Positions 1-6,406 of a stretch of DNA of 45,073 nucleotides are shown piece after piece. Location: the IMG/VR virus record IMGVR_UViG_3300044855_000188, positions 1-45,073 of that record; one strand, given 5' to 3'. The position numbers and the translations under genes were made by a program. Position 1 is the first letter of the stretch, and the number at the start of each line of letters is the position of its first letter. Source of the DNA: a virus. The notes under the pieces are model-generated. The model did no database searches. It was not told the origin of the DNA and saw nothing but the letters and a program-made list of their open reading frames with translations.

Positions 1-314
1 GCGGTTCCGGGTAAGTAAAACGGTTGCCCTTTTATAAGCACCCAAAGGCCGTGCAGCCTTTTGTGCCATTCGGCGGCTACAATAGGCTTTTGATCTTTTA
101 TCTCCATACTTTCAAGATTTGCCGGAAGAACAGTTCGGGCGAACTTTTGGTCTTCCTCCGGCAATCCATAGTTCACCATCTGTTCAACAGACGGCTTAAA
201 CGGAACAGGCACACGAAGATCAAAGCCCTCAATCTTGATAAAGTCTGAAGGTTTCCCCGGCCTTTTTACATAAAGGTTTGGAGCAAGAGACGGAACATTT
301 GGATGTATATACAA
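1..314 (-). CDS. Second terminase-like protein, N-terminal fragment (cut by window edge)
   Basis: About 104 residues are visible before the frame leaves the left edge. The end of the fragment reads EWHKRLHGLWVLIKGQPFYL followed by PGT. This resembles the N-terminal 'G-[YL]-W-x-x-x-x-G-x-P-x-Y-[IL]-x-G' block of large terminases of crAss-like and other Bacteroidota phages, as I remember that family. The frame is open from a TTG at 314-312, directly after the TAG stop of the 51-aa gene and in the same frame as that gene; there is no ATG near the N-terminus, and the next internal ATG would lose the first ~46 residues. A complete lambda-type terminase lies at 10194-12038, so this would be a second packaging enzyme, more likely from another phage. 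The assignment rests on one motif and is moderate. Confidence 0.5.
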   Translation of the reverse strand, partial: MYIHPNVPSLAPNLYVKRPGKPSDFIKIEGFDLRVPVPFKPSVEQMVNYGLPEEDQKFARTVLPANLESMEIKDQKPIVAAEWHKRLHGLWVLIKGQPFYLPGT

Positions 315-470
315 CTATCTTTTTTTGCTTTTCCCGGCAGCATTTAGGGCAATGGCTACGATTTGTTTTTGGCTTCGTGGTTTGCCGCCAGCACCGCGTT
401 CGCTTCCTTTCTTTTTGTTGTCCGCTTTAAGCTCGCGAATATTTTTTGATACGTTTTTACCAAGTGGCAT
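315..470 (-). CDS. Small basic protein, 51 aa
   Basis: The frame encodes 51 residues rich in Lys, Arg and Asn, starting MPLGKNVSKNIRELK and ending AALNAAGKSKKR-like (IVAIALNAAGKSKKR). The segment GKPRSQKQIVAIALNAAGK resembles small phage proteins (DUF6496-like) that carry 'PRSRKQAIAIAL' segments; their role is not known to me. It follows the 41-aa membrane protein by 17 nt and its TAG stop directly abuts the terminase-like frame. The upstream leader is A/T-rich with no Shine-Dalgarno sequence. The organised codons and the tight packing support a real gene. Confidence 0.6.
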   Translation of the reverse strand: MPLGKNVSKNIRELKADNKKKGSERGAGGKPRSQKQIVAIALNAAGKSKKR

Positions 471-487
471 AGTTTTTAATTTTACGG

Positions 488-613
488 TTAGTCAATGCAG
501 TCAATTTTTTCAAGCGCCCACATCCCGATCAGCAGCGGCACAATAAACAGGCAGTACATTACCGCGAACAAGCTACCAAACAATGCCTTGCACAGCATAG
601 TCCTATTCTTCAT
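488..613 (-). CDS. Single-span membrane microprotein, 41 aa
   Basis: The 41 residues start MKNRTMLCKALFGSLFAVMY, continue through a hydrophobic segment (residues ~9-33, with CLFIVPLLIGMWAL) and end in an acidic tail, EKIDCID. The start overlaps the end of the preceding 50-aa membrane protein by 11 bp, as expected for co-translated phage genes. A holin or other inner-membrane role is possible, but nothing in the sequence decides it. Confidence 0.5.
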   Translation of the reverse strand: MKNRTMLCKALFGSLFAVMYCLFIVPLLIGMWALEKIDCID

Positions 614-755
614 ATTCGTTTAGTTTGTCATATATTTTTTCAATAATCCAGTAATTAAGATTTGCAATGAAAGAAACGACTACAAGCCCGGCTAAGATCG
701 GAAGTGCGATAAGCCCGGCGGCTGCGTAGGCGATGTTGGTTAGGATTGTAGTCAT
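603..755 (-). CDS. Single-span membrane microprotein, 50 aa
   Basis: The frame encodes 50 residues with one long hydrophobic helix (residues ~4-32, rich in Ala, Leu, Ile and Val) followed by a charged tail ending KIYDKLNEYEE. Its ATG overlaps the TGA of the 210-aa protein by one base (TGATG), which suggests translational coupling. It lies just outside the end-to-end repeat, so the right-hand copy of the cassette has no counterpart; there the 210-aa gene couples to the glycine-rich fibre gene instead. Function unknown; holin-like in size. Confidence 0.55.
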   Translation of the reverse strand: MTTILTNIAYAAAGLIALPILAGLVVVSFIANLNYWIIEKIYDKLNEYEE

Positions 756-1387
756 CAGAATCGAAGTATATATTTAAGATCAAGAGAAATCCAGCGCCCT
801 TCGGTTTCTTTGAATAAGTCAACAATCACGGCGTCTGTCGCCAGCGTTTCCGTACCCTGATAGCGCCGTAGCCGTATCCAATTACGGCTGACAATATCCA
901 GCGTAAAGTTCTGCGTTCCCTGCCTAAAAACCAAACGCCCGGCGGCGTTTCGGCGGATGGATGCGGTGATTGGAGAGCCGCCGTCAATGCGAATAGTAGC
1001 CGAAATGCTCTGTATTGTATCCGGCAAAAATTCCTGGCCAACAGCGTTCTGTACCACGCTGAAATAATCCTGTCCAACAAGCCCGTTAAGCGCCGTGTTG
1101 GCCGCCACCACCTGTTGCCGCACCCGGTTAAGGCGTGCGACTTGTACGGCCTTGTTTGCGGCGTCGGTCGTGGCTGTGAATACCGGCCCGATAATGGCGT
1201 TTACCACGCCTGCTGTGTCCGCGCCCAAAGGCGTTTCTTCGGTCACGATCCGCCCGGATTGAAACGTTGTTTTCGTGACGGTGTAAAAGATGCCGCCCCG
1301 GTTTTCATAGGTGACGGCGGTTGTGTCCGGTTGATCTTGCGCCAACAAGGCAGCCGGGAAAAGGAGAAGGAAAAGGATGTGTTTCAT
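755..1387 (-). CDS. Secreted fibre-cassette protein, 210 aa, copy A
   Basis: Residues 1-16 are a signal peptide (MKHILFLLLFPAALLA, cleavage likely before Gln17). The rest is a soluble domain with many Thr and Val residues and an Arg/Leu-rich C-terminal part. I do not recognise the family. It starts 15 nt after the stop of the 675-aa fibre-like protein and is almost certainly co-expressed with it. A second copy lies at 43218-43850. The two differ at 9 residues, all beyond residue 80, and end at the same offset although the last bases differ. It could be a fibre-associated or adhesin accessory protein. A signal peptide is odd for a virion protein assembled in the cytoplasm. Confidence 0.75.
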   Translation of the reverse strand: MKHILFLLLFPAALLAQDQPDTTAVTYENRGGIFYTVTKTTFQSGRIVTEETPLGADTAGVVNAIIGPVFTATTDAANKAVQVARLNRVRQQVVAANTALNGLVGQDYFSVVQNAVGQEFLPDTIQSISATIRIDGGSPITASIRRNAAGRLVFRQGTQNFTLDIVSRNWIRLRRYQGTETLATDAVIVDLFKETEGRWISLDLKYILRF

Positions 1388-2610
1388 ATTTTAATGTTTG
1401 TTTTATCCGCGTTGCATTATAACCCAGTTCGTGCCATTTGATACCAGCAGCGCCCACGATCCAGCCGTTGCTGAAAGTATCGCCGTTCCCGCCGTATTGC
1501 TGCCAATAGGCAAAACGTTAGACGCGTTTGAGTTCACCGCAAAAGCGGTGATATTTTTGATTGTGAGTTCGCGGCCGCTCCAACTTGATGCCGCCGGAAG
1601 GGTGATCGTTGTTGTTGCTGTTTCGTCACAAATTAGCCACGTGGTAGATACGTCATTTGTCATGACGTATGCTGTGGCGTCAGTTGATACGGGCGCGTTG
1701 CGACCGAGGGTGCCTTCAATTTGCAACCTGTTTTCAGGACTTGTGCCGCTACCAATATTTACGTTGCCGTTGTGGTTAATTGTAAATCGTGCACTTCCTG
1801 AAGTTGCCCCGTTAGGAATCGTGTTAATTGTAAACCTCGCGCCATTTGCAGAGGTTGTCCAGTTTTCCGTAGCAACAGCAAGCATGACTACAGATGAAAG
1901 GGATGCGAACGCCGTCCCGTTATGGCCACGAAAAGCGTTTGCGCCCAATACATCTCCATTAAGGCAGGCTGTTGGCGACGCAATAGTTCCGTTCGCGCGG
2001 CGCTGGATAATGTTTGCGTTTGCTGTGTATCGCTCTACAACGAAGTTTGATGGGTCGCCTGAAACGTTCGTTACAAAGTGAAACTGACTTTGCGGCGAAC
2101 TTGTCCCAACACCCAGCCTGCTATTAGTCGCGTCCCAAAAAAGGTTTGTTGATCCGCTTGCCCGCCCATTCGCATCCGCAAAAAACACATTTCCCGCCGT
2201 ACCAAGTCCCGTACCCGTAGCCGAAATCAGCGGCGTTTCCCACGCGTCCGCGTCATAATACTCAAACGCCCCATTAGTAGTATTATAGCGCGTCATACCA
2301 ATAGTAGGCGTTCCCGGCCGCTCCGCCGTAGTCCCCAGCGGCAACCGCAAAGCGTCCCGGCCAACGATCTGAATGATCGTGTCCGCGCCAGAAATTGACT
2401 CTTGGACAATCGTCGAACCCAGCGCCGAACTTGATGTCCATTTCGGTATCGCGTTTGTCGTTGGCGTTCCCGTGATTGTTGGATGCCCGGTCGTGTTAAG
2501 GGCTGTGCCCGACATAGACAAATTACTACCCAACGTAATCGCGCTCACATTACCCGTACTACCGCGACCTAACAAATTAGAAGCCGAAAGCGCCACCTCG
2601 CTAAGGGTGC
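769..2610. repeat. Left copy of the ~1.84-kb end-to-end direct repeat
   Basis: This segment matches 43232-45073 in the same orientation with a constant offset of 42,463 bp. From about 1230 to 2610 I saw no mismatch. From about 1226 down to 769 substitutions accumulate, and similarity ends at 769, beyond which the two flanks are unrelated. It holds most of the 210-aa gene and the last ~400 codons of the 675-aa gene. Confidence 0.95.
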
Positions 2611-3430
2611 CCGATCCGCTGGCAGTACGAGCCAACACGCTGTTACCTGCTACGTTTTGGATTTTTGCGTAAGTCACCGCCGCGTCCGCAATACCCGCCG
2701 TCGCCACCGTCCCAAAGCCCAAAGTAGTACCCGACCTGCGCAACACAAAGCCGTCTGTACCCGCGTTTATTTCGGCGAAATCCCCGGCGCTGTTTGCGCT
2801 TCGCCCAACTACCGAAAGCCCGGCGGCTGCACTGTTCTGCATTTTCGCGAAAGTTATGGCGTCGTTAGCAACCGTAAAATTTGACCCGCTTTGGGTCAAA
2901 TCGCCACCTACTGTTATCTCTTCTACCGATCCAGCCCCGGCCGTTGCCCGGCCTAAAATGCGGTTTGTGTTGGATACGTTTTGGATTTTTGCGTAATTCA
3001 CAACGGTGTTATCGATCGTCCACGTAGCGCCGGAAGCGGATACCGTTATGTCGCCCTTGTCGCCGTCGGTCACGCCGCCGCCACCGCCACCGCCGCCAGC
3101 GTTAATCCGCACCCACGCGCCCGAACGGTAATAATACAGCGAATCACAGCCGTTCACAACAAACAGCGATTGCCCCGTGCCCGGCGTGTAGGCAGGTGCG
3201 GCGCACCCGGATATGGTTTGTATGCGCTCCCCGGCAAGGTTCCACGCGCTGCCATAATACACCCACAAGTCAAGGGTTGAATTATCAATCGCCCAGGCAG
3301 AACCGGACGCCGACGGCGTGTGCGTTGGCGTCCCGGTTGTGTAAGGTATAGCGGCCGTCTTCACGATCTGCGAAAATGCGGCAGCCGGAAAAATGAAAAT
3401 AAATAAAGAAAATAAATATTTGTTTATCAT
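1403..3430 (-). CDS. Tail-fibre-like protein with signal peptide, 675 aa
   Basis: Residues 1-20 look like a signal peptide (hydrophobic FSLFIFIFPAAAFS, then Q). Residues 112-119 are a run of eight glycines. Three spaced repeats with the core [YF]AK[IM]QN followed by a Gly/Ser/Ala-rich strand (near residues 147, 193 and 248) resemble the beta-structured stalk repeats of trimeric phage fibres. The middle (VGTSSP and INHNGNVNIGSGTSPENRLQIEG) is typical of fibre and adhesin proteins ahead of a C-terminal tip. The start overlaps the 71-aa gene stop by 4 bp (ATGA). The last ~402 codons are duplicated without visible change at the right edge. A receptor-binding role is likely; the export signal is unexplained. 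Confidence 0.75.
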   Translation of the reverse strand: MINKYLFSLFIFIFPAAAFSQIVKTAAIPYTTGTPTHTPSASGSAWAIDNSTLDLWVYYGSAWNLAGERIQTISGCAAPAYTPGTGQSLFVVNGCDSLYYYRSGAWVRINAGGGGGGGGVTDGDKGDITVSASGATWTIDNTVVNYAKIQNVSNTNRILGRATAGAGSVEEITVGGDLTQSGSNFTVANDAITFAKMQNSAAAGLSVVGRSANSAGDFAEINAGTDGFVLRRSGTTLGFGTVATAGIADAAVTYAKIQNVAGNSVLARTASGSGTLSEVALSASNLLGRGSTGNVSAITLGSNLSMSGTALNTTGHPTITGTPTTNAIPKWTSSSALGSTIVQESISGADTIIQIVGRDALRLPLGTTAERPGTPTIGMTRYNTTNGAFEYYDADAWETPLISATGTGLGTAGNVFFADANGRASGSTNLFWDATNSRLGVGTSSPQSQFHFVTNVSGDPSNFVVERYTANANIIQRRANGTIASPTACLNGDVLGANAFRGHNGTAFASLSSVVMLAVATENWTTSANGARFTINTIPNGATSGSARFTINHNGNVNIGSGTSPENRLQIEGTLGRNAPVSTDATAYVMTNDVSTTWLICDETATTTITLPAASSWSGRELTIKNITAFAVNSNASNVLPIGSNTAGTAILSATAGSWALLVSNGTNWVIMQRG

Positions 3431-3642
3431 AGTATTTTTTTTACAATTCCGGCCGGTATTGCGTCGTTGCCCGCCGCAACTACATAGAAGTCGCCAACGG
3501 ACAACCCGCCTGTTATTGCAGCCGCATCGTCAACGTATGACGGCAGCGCCTTTAGCACCAGTGCGGGGTCTATTGTGTCGTTCGTTTGAAACTCCGTTAC
3601 ATAACCCGTACTGCCTACCTTTAGCGGTTTAACGTTAGGCAT
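3427..3642 (-). CDS. Small protein upstream of the fibre, 71 aa
   Basis: The frame gives 71 residues starting MPNVKPLKVGSTGYVTEFQTND. The N-terminal 'K-x-L-K-[IV]-G-[ST]-T-G-x-x-T-E' pattern is shared with the next gene upstream (MAKFLKIGTTGLATEE), so the two may share a short N-terminal attachment or trimerisation motif. Its stop overlaps the fibre start by 4 bp. It lies in the fibre operon and is probably a virion or fibre-network component; I know no family for it. Confidence 0.65.
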   Translation of the reverse strand: MPNVKPLKVGSTGYVTEFQTNDTIDPALVLKALPSYVDDAAAITGGLSVGDFYVVAAGNDAIPAGIVKKIL

Positions 3643-3655
3643 TTTTTATTTTTTT

Positions 3656-4159
3656 TTACGCGCGCACAATTGGCGCTTGCGGCTCGAATGTGAGTTCGGT
3701 TGCAGATACGGCGTAGCCCACCACCTGGACAATATCCCCGGCAGCGGTCGGGATTGTGAGCGAGACAGCGCCAGTTGCCGTGTCAGACAGGAAGTACGTC
3801 GCGCCCGGCGTCAAACTGGTAAGCCCCGTGATCGTGCCCTCGAAAAATACACTCACCGATGCACCGCTTGCGGCGGACGCGGTGACGTACCCTACGGCGG
3901 CTTTTGCGACGGCGTTAGCGTCTGCCTTCAGCACCGTGCCCGTACCGCTGATATACACCAGATTTCCGGCGCTCAGCGCTTCGCCCGTGGTCATGGATTT
4001 TGAATCATTGCCAACACCGGCTGGCAGGAAGGTAGCGTCCAGTTTACCCGAACCGTTGGTTTCAATAATCTTGTTTGCATCGCCAGCGCCGGCGCTTACG
4101 TTAATTGCGGCCTCTTCAGTTGCTAGGCCGGTTGTACCGATTTTAAGAAATTTTGCCAT
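3656..4159 (-). CDS. Probable fibre or decoration protein, 167 aa
   Basis: It starts MAKFLKIGTTGLATEEAA. The segment 'LDATFLPAGVGNDSKSMTTGEALSAG' is typical of tail-fibre N-terminal regions, where an 'x-L-D-x-x-x-L-P-x-G-[VI]-G' segment precedes the rest. The C-terminal half (residues ~55-165) is an Ala/Gly/Thr-rich beta domain resembling the DUF2190-type fold also seen in the 180-aa neighbour ('SAGxLVxIxxxGxVxxA'). It sits between two other presumed fibre-associated genes with short gaps. Cytoplasmic virion assembly is assumed, since no signal peptide is seen. Confidence 0.6.
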   Translation of the reverse strand: MAKFLKIGTTGLATEEAAINVSAGAGDANKIIETNGSGKLDATFLPAGVGNDSKSMTTGEALSAGNLVYISGTGTVLKADANAVAKAAVGYVTASAASGASVSVFFEGTITGLTSLTPGATYFLSDTATGAVSLTIPTAAGDIVQVVGYAVSATELTFEPQAPIVRA

Positions 4160-4162
4160 TTG

Positions 4163-4705
4163 TTATAATCGAATTAGTGATGAATCTATATTAATATTGA
4201 TTGAATTGGCGCTCAGCGCCGTACCGACGTATTGAACCGAACCGGATGCGCCCGGCGTCGAAAATAGTTCGCCGTCCGTACGGCTGTACACCGGCGCGTC
4301 AGGCGTGAATGCGAATGCGGCGTCGGACAGCACGCCCGCGACCTGCACCTGCACGGATTGCCCGGTTGCTGCGGAGGTCTTTGTCACGCCCAGCGCGCGG
4401 CCTGCGTGCGACGGCGTGCCGGGTTGGAAATATCGCACCGCGCCGGAATCCAGGATAACCAGCCGTCCGGCGCTAAGGTTTTGCGCAGCCGGATAGAACA
4501 CCACAGCACCGCCCGGCGGCCCCGGCTCACCTTGCGGCCCCTGCAATTCAGTTAATAGTATTAAGTCCGTCCACGTTAGCGAACCGACGTACCGCCATTG
4601 GATATGCGTCGAAGTCGTGCGTAGTTCCACCTCCCGACCGGACGCGCCAGGCGCACCAGGCAGTGCGGGTGTAACAATTACGCGGACTTTCTTTTCAGTG
4701 GACAT
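4163..4705 (-). CDS. Collagen-like fibre or decoration protein, 180 aa
   Basis: A short collagen-type segment (GPQGEPGPPGG, residues ~56-66) joins an N-terminal part (PGAPGASGREVELRTTSTHIQW, the 'GxxGREVELR.....IQWR' module common in phage fibres) to a C-terminal beta domain with LSAGRLVILDSGAVRYFQPG. That C-terminal domain resembles the DUF2190-type fold. Collagen-like triplets in phage proteins usually drive trimerisation of fibres. It starts 1 nt after the tail-terminator gene ends, so it is in the same operon. Confidence 0.65.
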   Translation of the reverse strand: MSTEKKVRVIVTPALPGAPGASGREVELRTTSTHIQWRYVGSLTWTDLILLTELQGPQGEPGPPGGAVVFYPAAQNLSAGRLVILDSGAVRYFQPGTPSHAGRALGVTKTSAATGQSVQVQVAGVLSDAAFAFTPDAPVYSRTDGELFSTPGASGSVQYVGTALSANSININIDSSLIRL

Positions 4706-4706
4706 A

Positions 4707-5564
4707 TTAGATATATTGCGGCTCTATTACGATTGTGTTCACGATCTCCTGCTCCACGATCAGCGACGGGTTCACGACTTCCAGAATAGCCTTGTACGTC
4801 CCCGGAATCATTGTATTTTCGAGCGCTCCGACGGTAGCGTACACGATGTTATCCGTCGCCGTCGGGGTTTTCAAGATTAGCGGATCAGGGTCGGTGACGA
4901 ATTGCTTCAACCCCCAGCGAAAAGTATATCCGGTAAGGTTAACCGGCATTCCCGTCGGAGTGAAAAATTCGTACTTCAGACTGTAATTCGTGCCAGTCTG
5001 GAATACATACACGCCGCCGTCCGGGTCGGTTTCACCCGCTGCCAGTTCACTCGCAACGGTTATCACGTTGGCCGGATCGGCTCCCATCAGTACGGTGATC
5101 TGCGATAATACCGGCAGGTTTTCAGCGTCGTTGTGCTGAACCATCAGTCCGGCGGTGAATAGTGTAAGTGCGTACGTCCATATCCCGTCGGCATGTTCGA
5201 CGTACCGGTATTCGCGGCCATACAAGCGGCCCCAGCTGTCAGGCTCCCAGCCTATAATCTGCTTCGTGACGGCACGGCTCAACCAATGCACGCCCTTATC
5301 GCCTCGCAACGTGCGGGCCTGTATTACGACTTCCAGTTCAGCGGTTTCACGCTGCACGATCTCGTTCGTGGAAAATATCATCGGCTTGCCGTTGAAGCCG
5401 TCTTCATTGAACAGGCTCGACTTGTAAGCCACAGTCACCCGCCCGAACTTGAACGGCCGGTCATAGTCACCGTCCCGGTCAGGCAGCGCGACCACCTCGA
5501 ACCCCAGCGCCTTCAGCGGCTCCAAGCGGGCAACTATTGCATCTTCAAGTTTCGCGTAGTTCAT
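4707..5564 (-). CDS. Tail terminator-like protein (Mu Gp37 family) with C-terminal Ig-like domain, 285 aa
   Basis: Residues 1-150 (MNYAKLEDAIVARLEPL ... TFRGDKG-like middle, then YALTLFTAG) follow the pattern of the Mu Gp37 family, proteins of about 150-180 aa that cap the tail tube or complete the tail. Residues ~175-285 form an extra beta-rich domain ('LKYEFFTPTGMPVNLTGYTFRW') resembling the Ig-like domains of baseplate upper proteins (BppU-type). The fusion makes the protein about 100 residues longer than the family norm. It follows the joining-protein gene by 37 nt. The upstream leader contains a CA-rich stretch (CATAAACACAACGCA) before the ATG and no Shine-Dalgarno sequence. Confidence 0.6.
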   Translation of the reverse strand: MNYAKLEDAIVARLEPLKALGFEVVALPDRDGDYDRPFKFGRVTVAYKSSLFNEDGFNGKPMIFSTNEIVQRETAELEVVIQARTLRGDKGVHWLSRAVTKQIIGWEPDSWGRLYGREYRYVEHADGIWTYALTLFTAGLMVQHNDAENLPVLSQITVLMGADPANVITVASELAAGETDPDGGVYVFQTGTNYSLKYEFFTPTGMPVNLTGYTFRWGLKQFVTDPDPLILKTPTATDNIVYATVGALENTMIPGTYKAILEVVNPSLIVEQEIVNTIVIEPQYI

Positions 5565-5601
5565 TGCGTTGTGTTTATGTGGCGGCTATTTGATAGCCCG
5601 C

Positions 5602-5955
5602 CTATATATCCTCCACCGGCTGCAATGTAGCCCGGTACGTCTTGCCGTCGAAGTCCGCGCTTACCGCCCGGACGTGATATTCTTTTCCGTCAATCGTGAC
5701 GGTTTCCGGTGCCATGCGCGCCTCCACGCGTTCGATCAATCCCGGAAAGTCGCCGTCCTTGTACTCCATTTCGTACCGGTAGGGATCGTACTGAAAAGTT
5801 CCACCTGGTGAATAATTCGCCGTCGGATTATTGAACAATACCTTTCCCGTCCAGTTGGCCGTGCCATCCACCGACGTCCACGCAGCGGCGTATCCGAACA
5901 GGTTTTTCGCCTGCTCGAATACGCCTGCCTGCATGGTATCGAAGTTGGACGGCAT
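5602..5955 (-). CDS. Head-tail joining protein, 117 aa
   Basis: The N-terminus MPSNFDTMQAGVFEQAKNLFGYAAAWT resembles small phage head-tail joining/attachment proteins of the lambda FII or ATP-binding-sugar-transporter-like type. The C-terminal part (ETVTIDGKEYHVRAVSADFDGKTYRATL) fits the beta barrel of that family. It lies between the decoration protein (3-nt gap) and the tail-terminator gene, the usual place of a connector. Length matches the family (about 110-120 aa). Confidence 0.7.
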   Translation of the reverse strand: MPSNFDTMQAGVFEQAKNLFGYAAAWTSVDGTANWTGKVLFNNPTANYSPGGTFQYDPYRYEMEYKDGDFPGLIERVEARMAPETVTIDGKEYHVRAVSADFDGKTYRATLQPVEDI

Positions 5956-5958
5956 GGA

Positions 5959-6330
5959 TTAGGCCGTTTGCAGCTTTACCTGCACCGTCGCGTCCGTCGA
6001 AGCGGCAGCCGTCCAGGCGTAGCCCACGAAAACGTTGGAACCTACCGTCGTGGTCACGACTTTGTTGGTGTCGTCCCAATACAGTTTTGCGCCCAGGTTG
6101 ATAACGAGCGGGTTTGTTTTCGGCAGCGTGAAAACGCCGGAGAGAGCAATCACTGCCACGTCGCCGGATGCGGATGCCTGGTTGGCGAACACGGTCTGCC
6201 CGTTGCGGGTCAGGCTCAGAATAACGCCGAACATTGAACCGACCAAGCGGCCCTTGCCAGCTCCAAGGGTTGTTTCGTTTCCGAGGGTCACCTCAATCCG
6301 GCTGCCGTCGGTAATATGGTTTTGTGCCAT
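5959..6330 (-). CDS. Capsid decoration-like protein (DUF2190 type), 123 aa
   Basis: The 123 residues include GDVAVIALSGVFTLPKTNPLVINLGAKLYWDDTNKVVT. This is the 'G-x-V-x-x-x-G-V-F-x-[LV]-x-K...G-x-x-[LV]-Y-W-D' pattern of DUF2190 proteins, which decorate capsids of tailed phages, and the gene sits directly after the capsid gene as expected. The upstream leader is A-rich and an imperfect -7 box (TAACTTCG, 6355-6362 on this strand) lies between it and a GC-rich hairpin, so it may be made in excess from its own transcript. Confidence 0.75.
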   Translation of the reverse strand: MAQNHITDGSRIEVTLGNETTLGAGKGRLVGSMFGVILSLTRNGQTVFANQASASGDVAVIALSGVFTLPKTNPLVINLGAKLYWDDTNKVVTTTVGSNVFVGYAWTAAASTDATVQVKLQTA

Positions 6331-6362
6331 TGTATGATTTTATTTTTTTTGATGCGAAGTTA

Positions 6363-6385
6363 GGGGGAGGCATTGCGCCTCCCCC
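6363..6385 (-). terminator. Stem-loop between capsid and decoration genes
   Basis: GGGGGAGG (6363-6370) and CCTCCCCC (6378-6385) form a perfect 8-bp stem with a 7-nt loop, 21 nt after the capsid stop. On the transcribed strand it is followed by TAACTTCG and then an A/T-rich leader, not by a U tract. It may be a weak terminator or an mRNA-stabilising hairpin. Confidence 0.5.
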
Positions 6386-6406
6386 AGTTGTCATTTTTCG
6401 TCAGGC

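Noticed and set aside
755-1387. Diversity-generating retroelement acting on the duplicated fibre cassette
   Set aside because: No reverse transcriptase or template repeat is visible, and the differences between copies A and B are scattered and partly synonymous rather than concentrated at adenines.
1398-2081. Long plus-strand reading frame (227 codons), repeated at 43861-44544
   Set aside because: It is the mirror frame of the fibre gene on the minus strand; its product has no domain pattern and it is kept open by the GC-rich codon use of the real gene.
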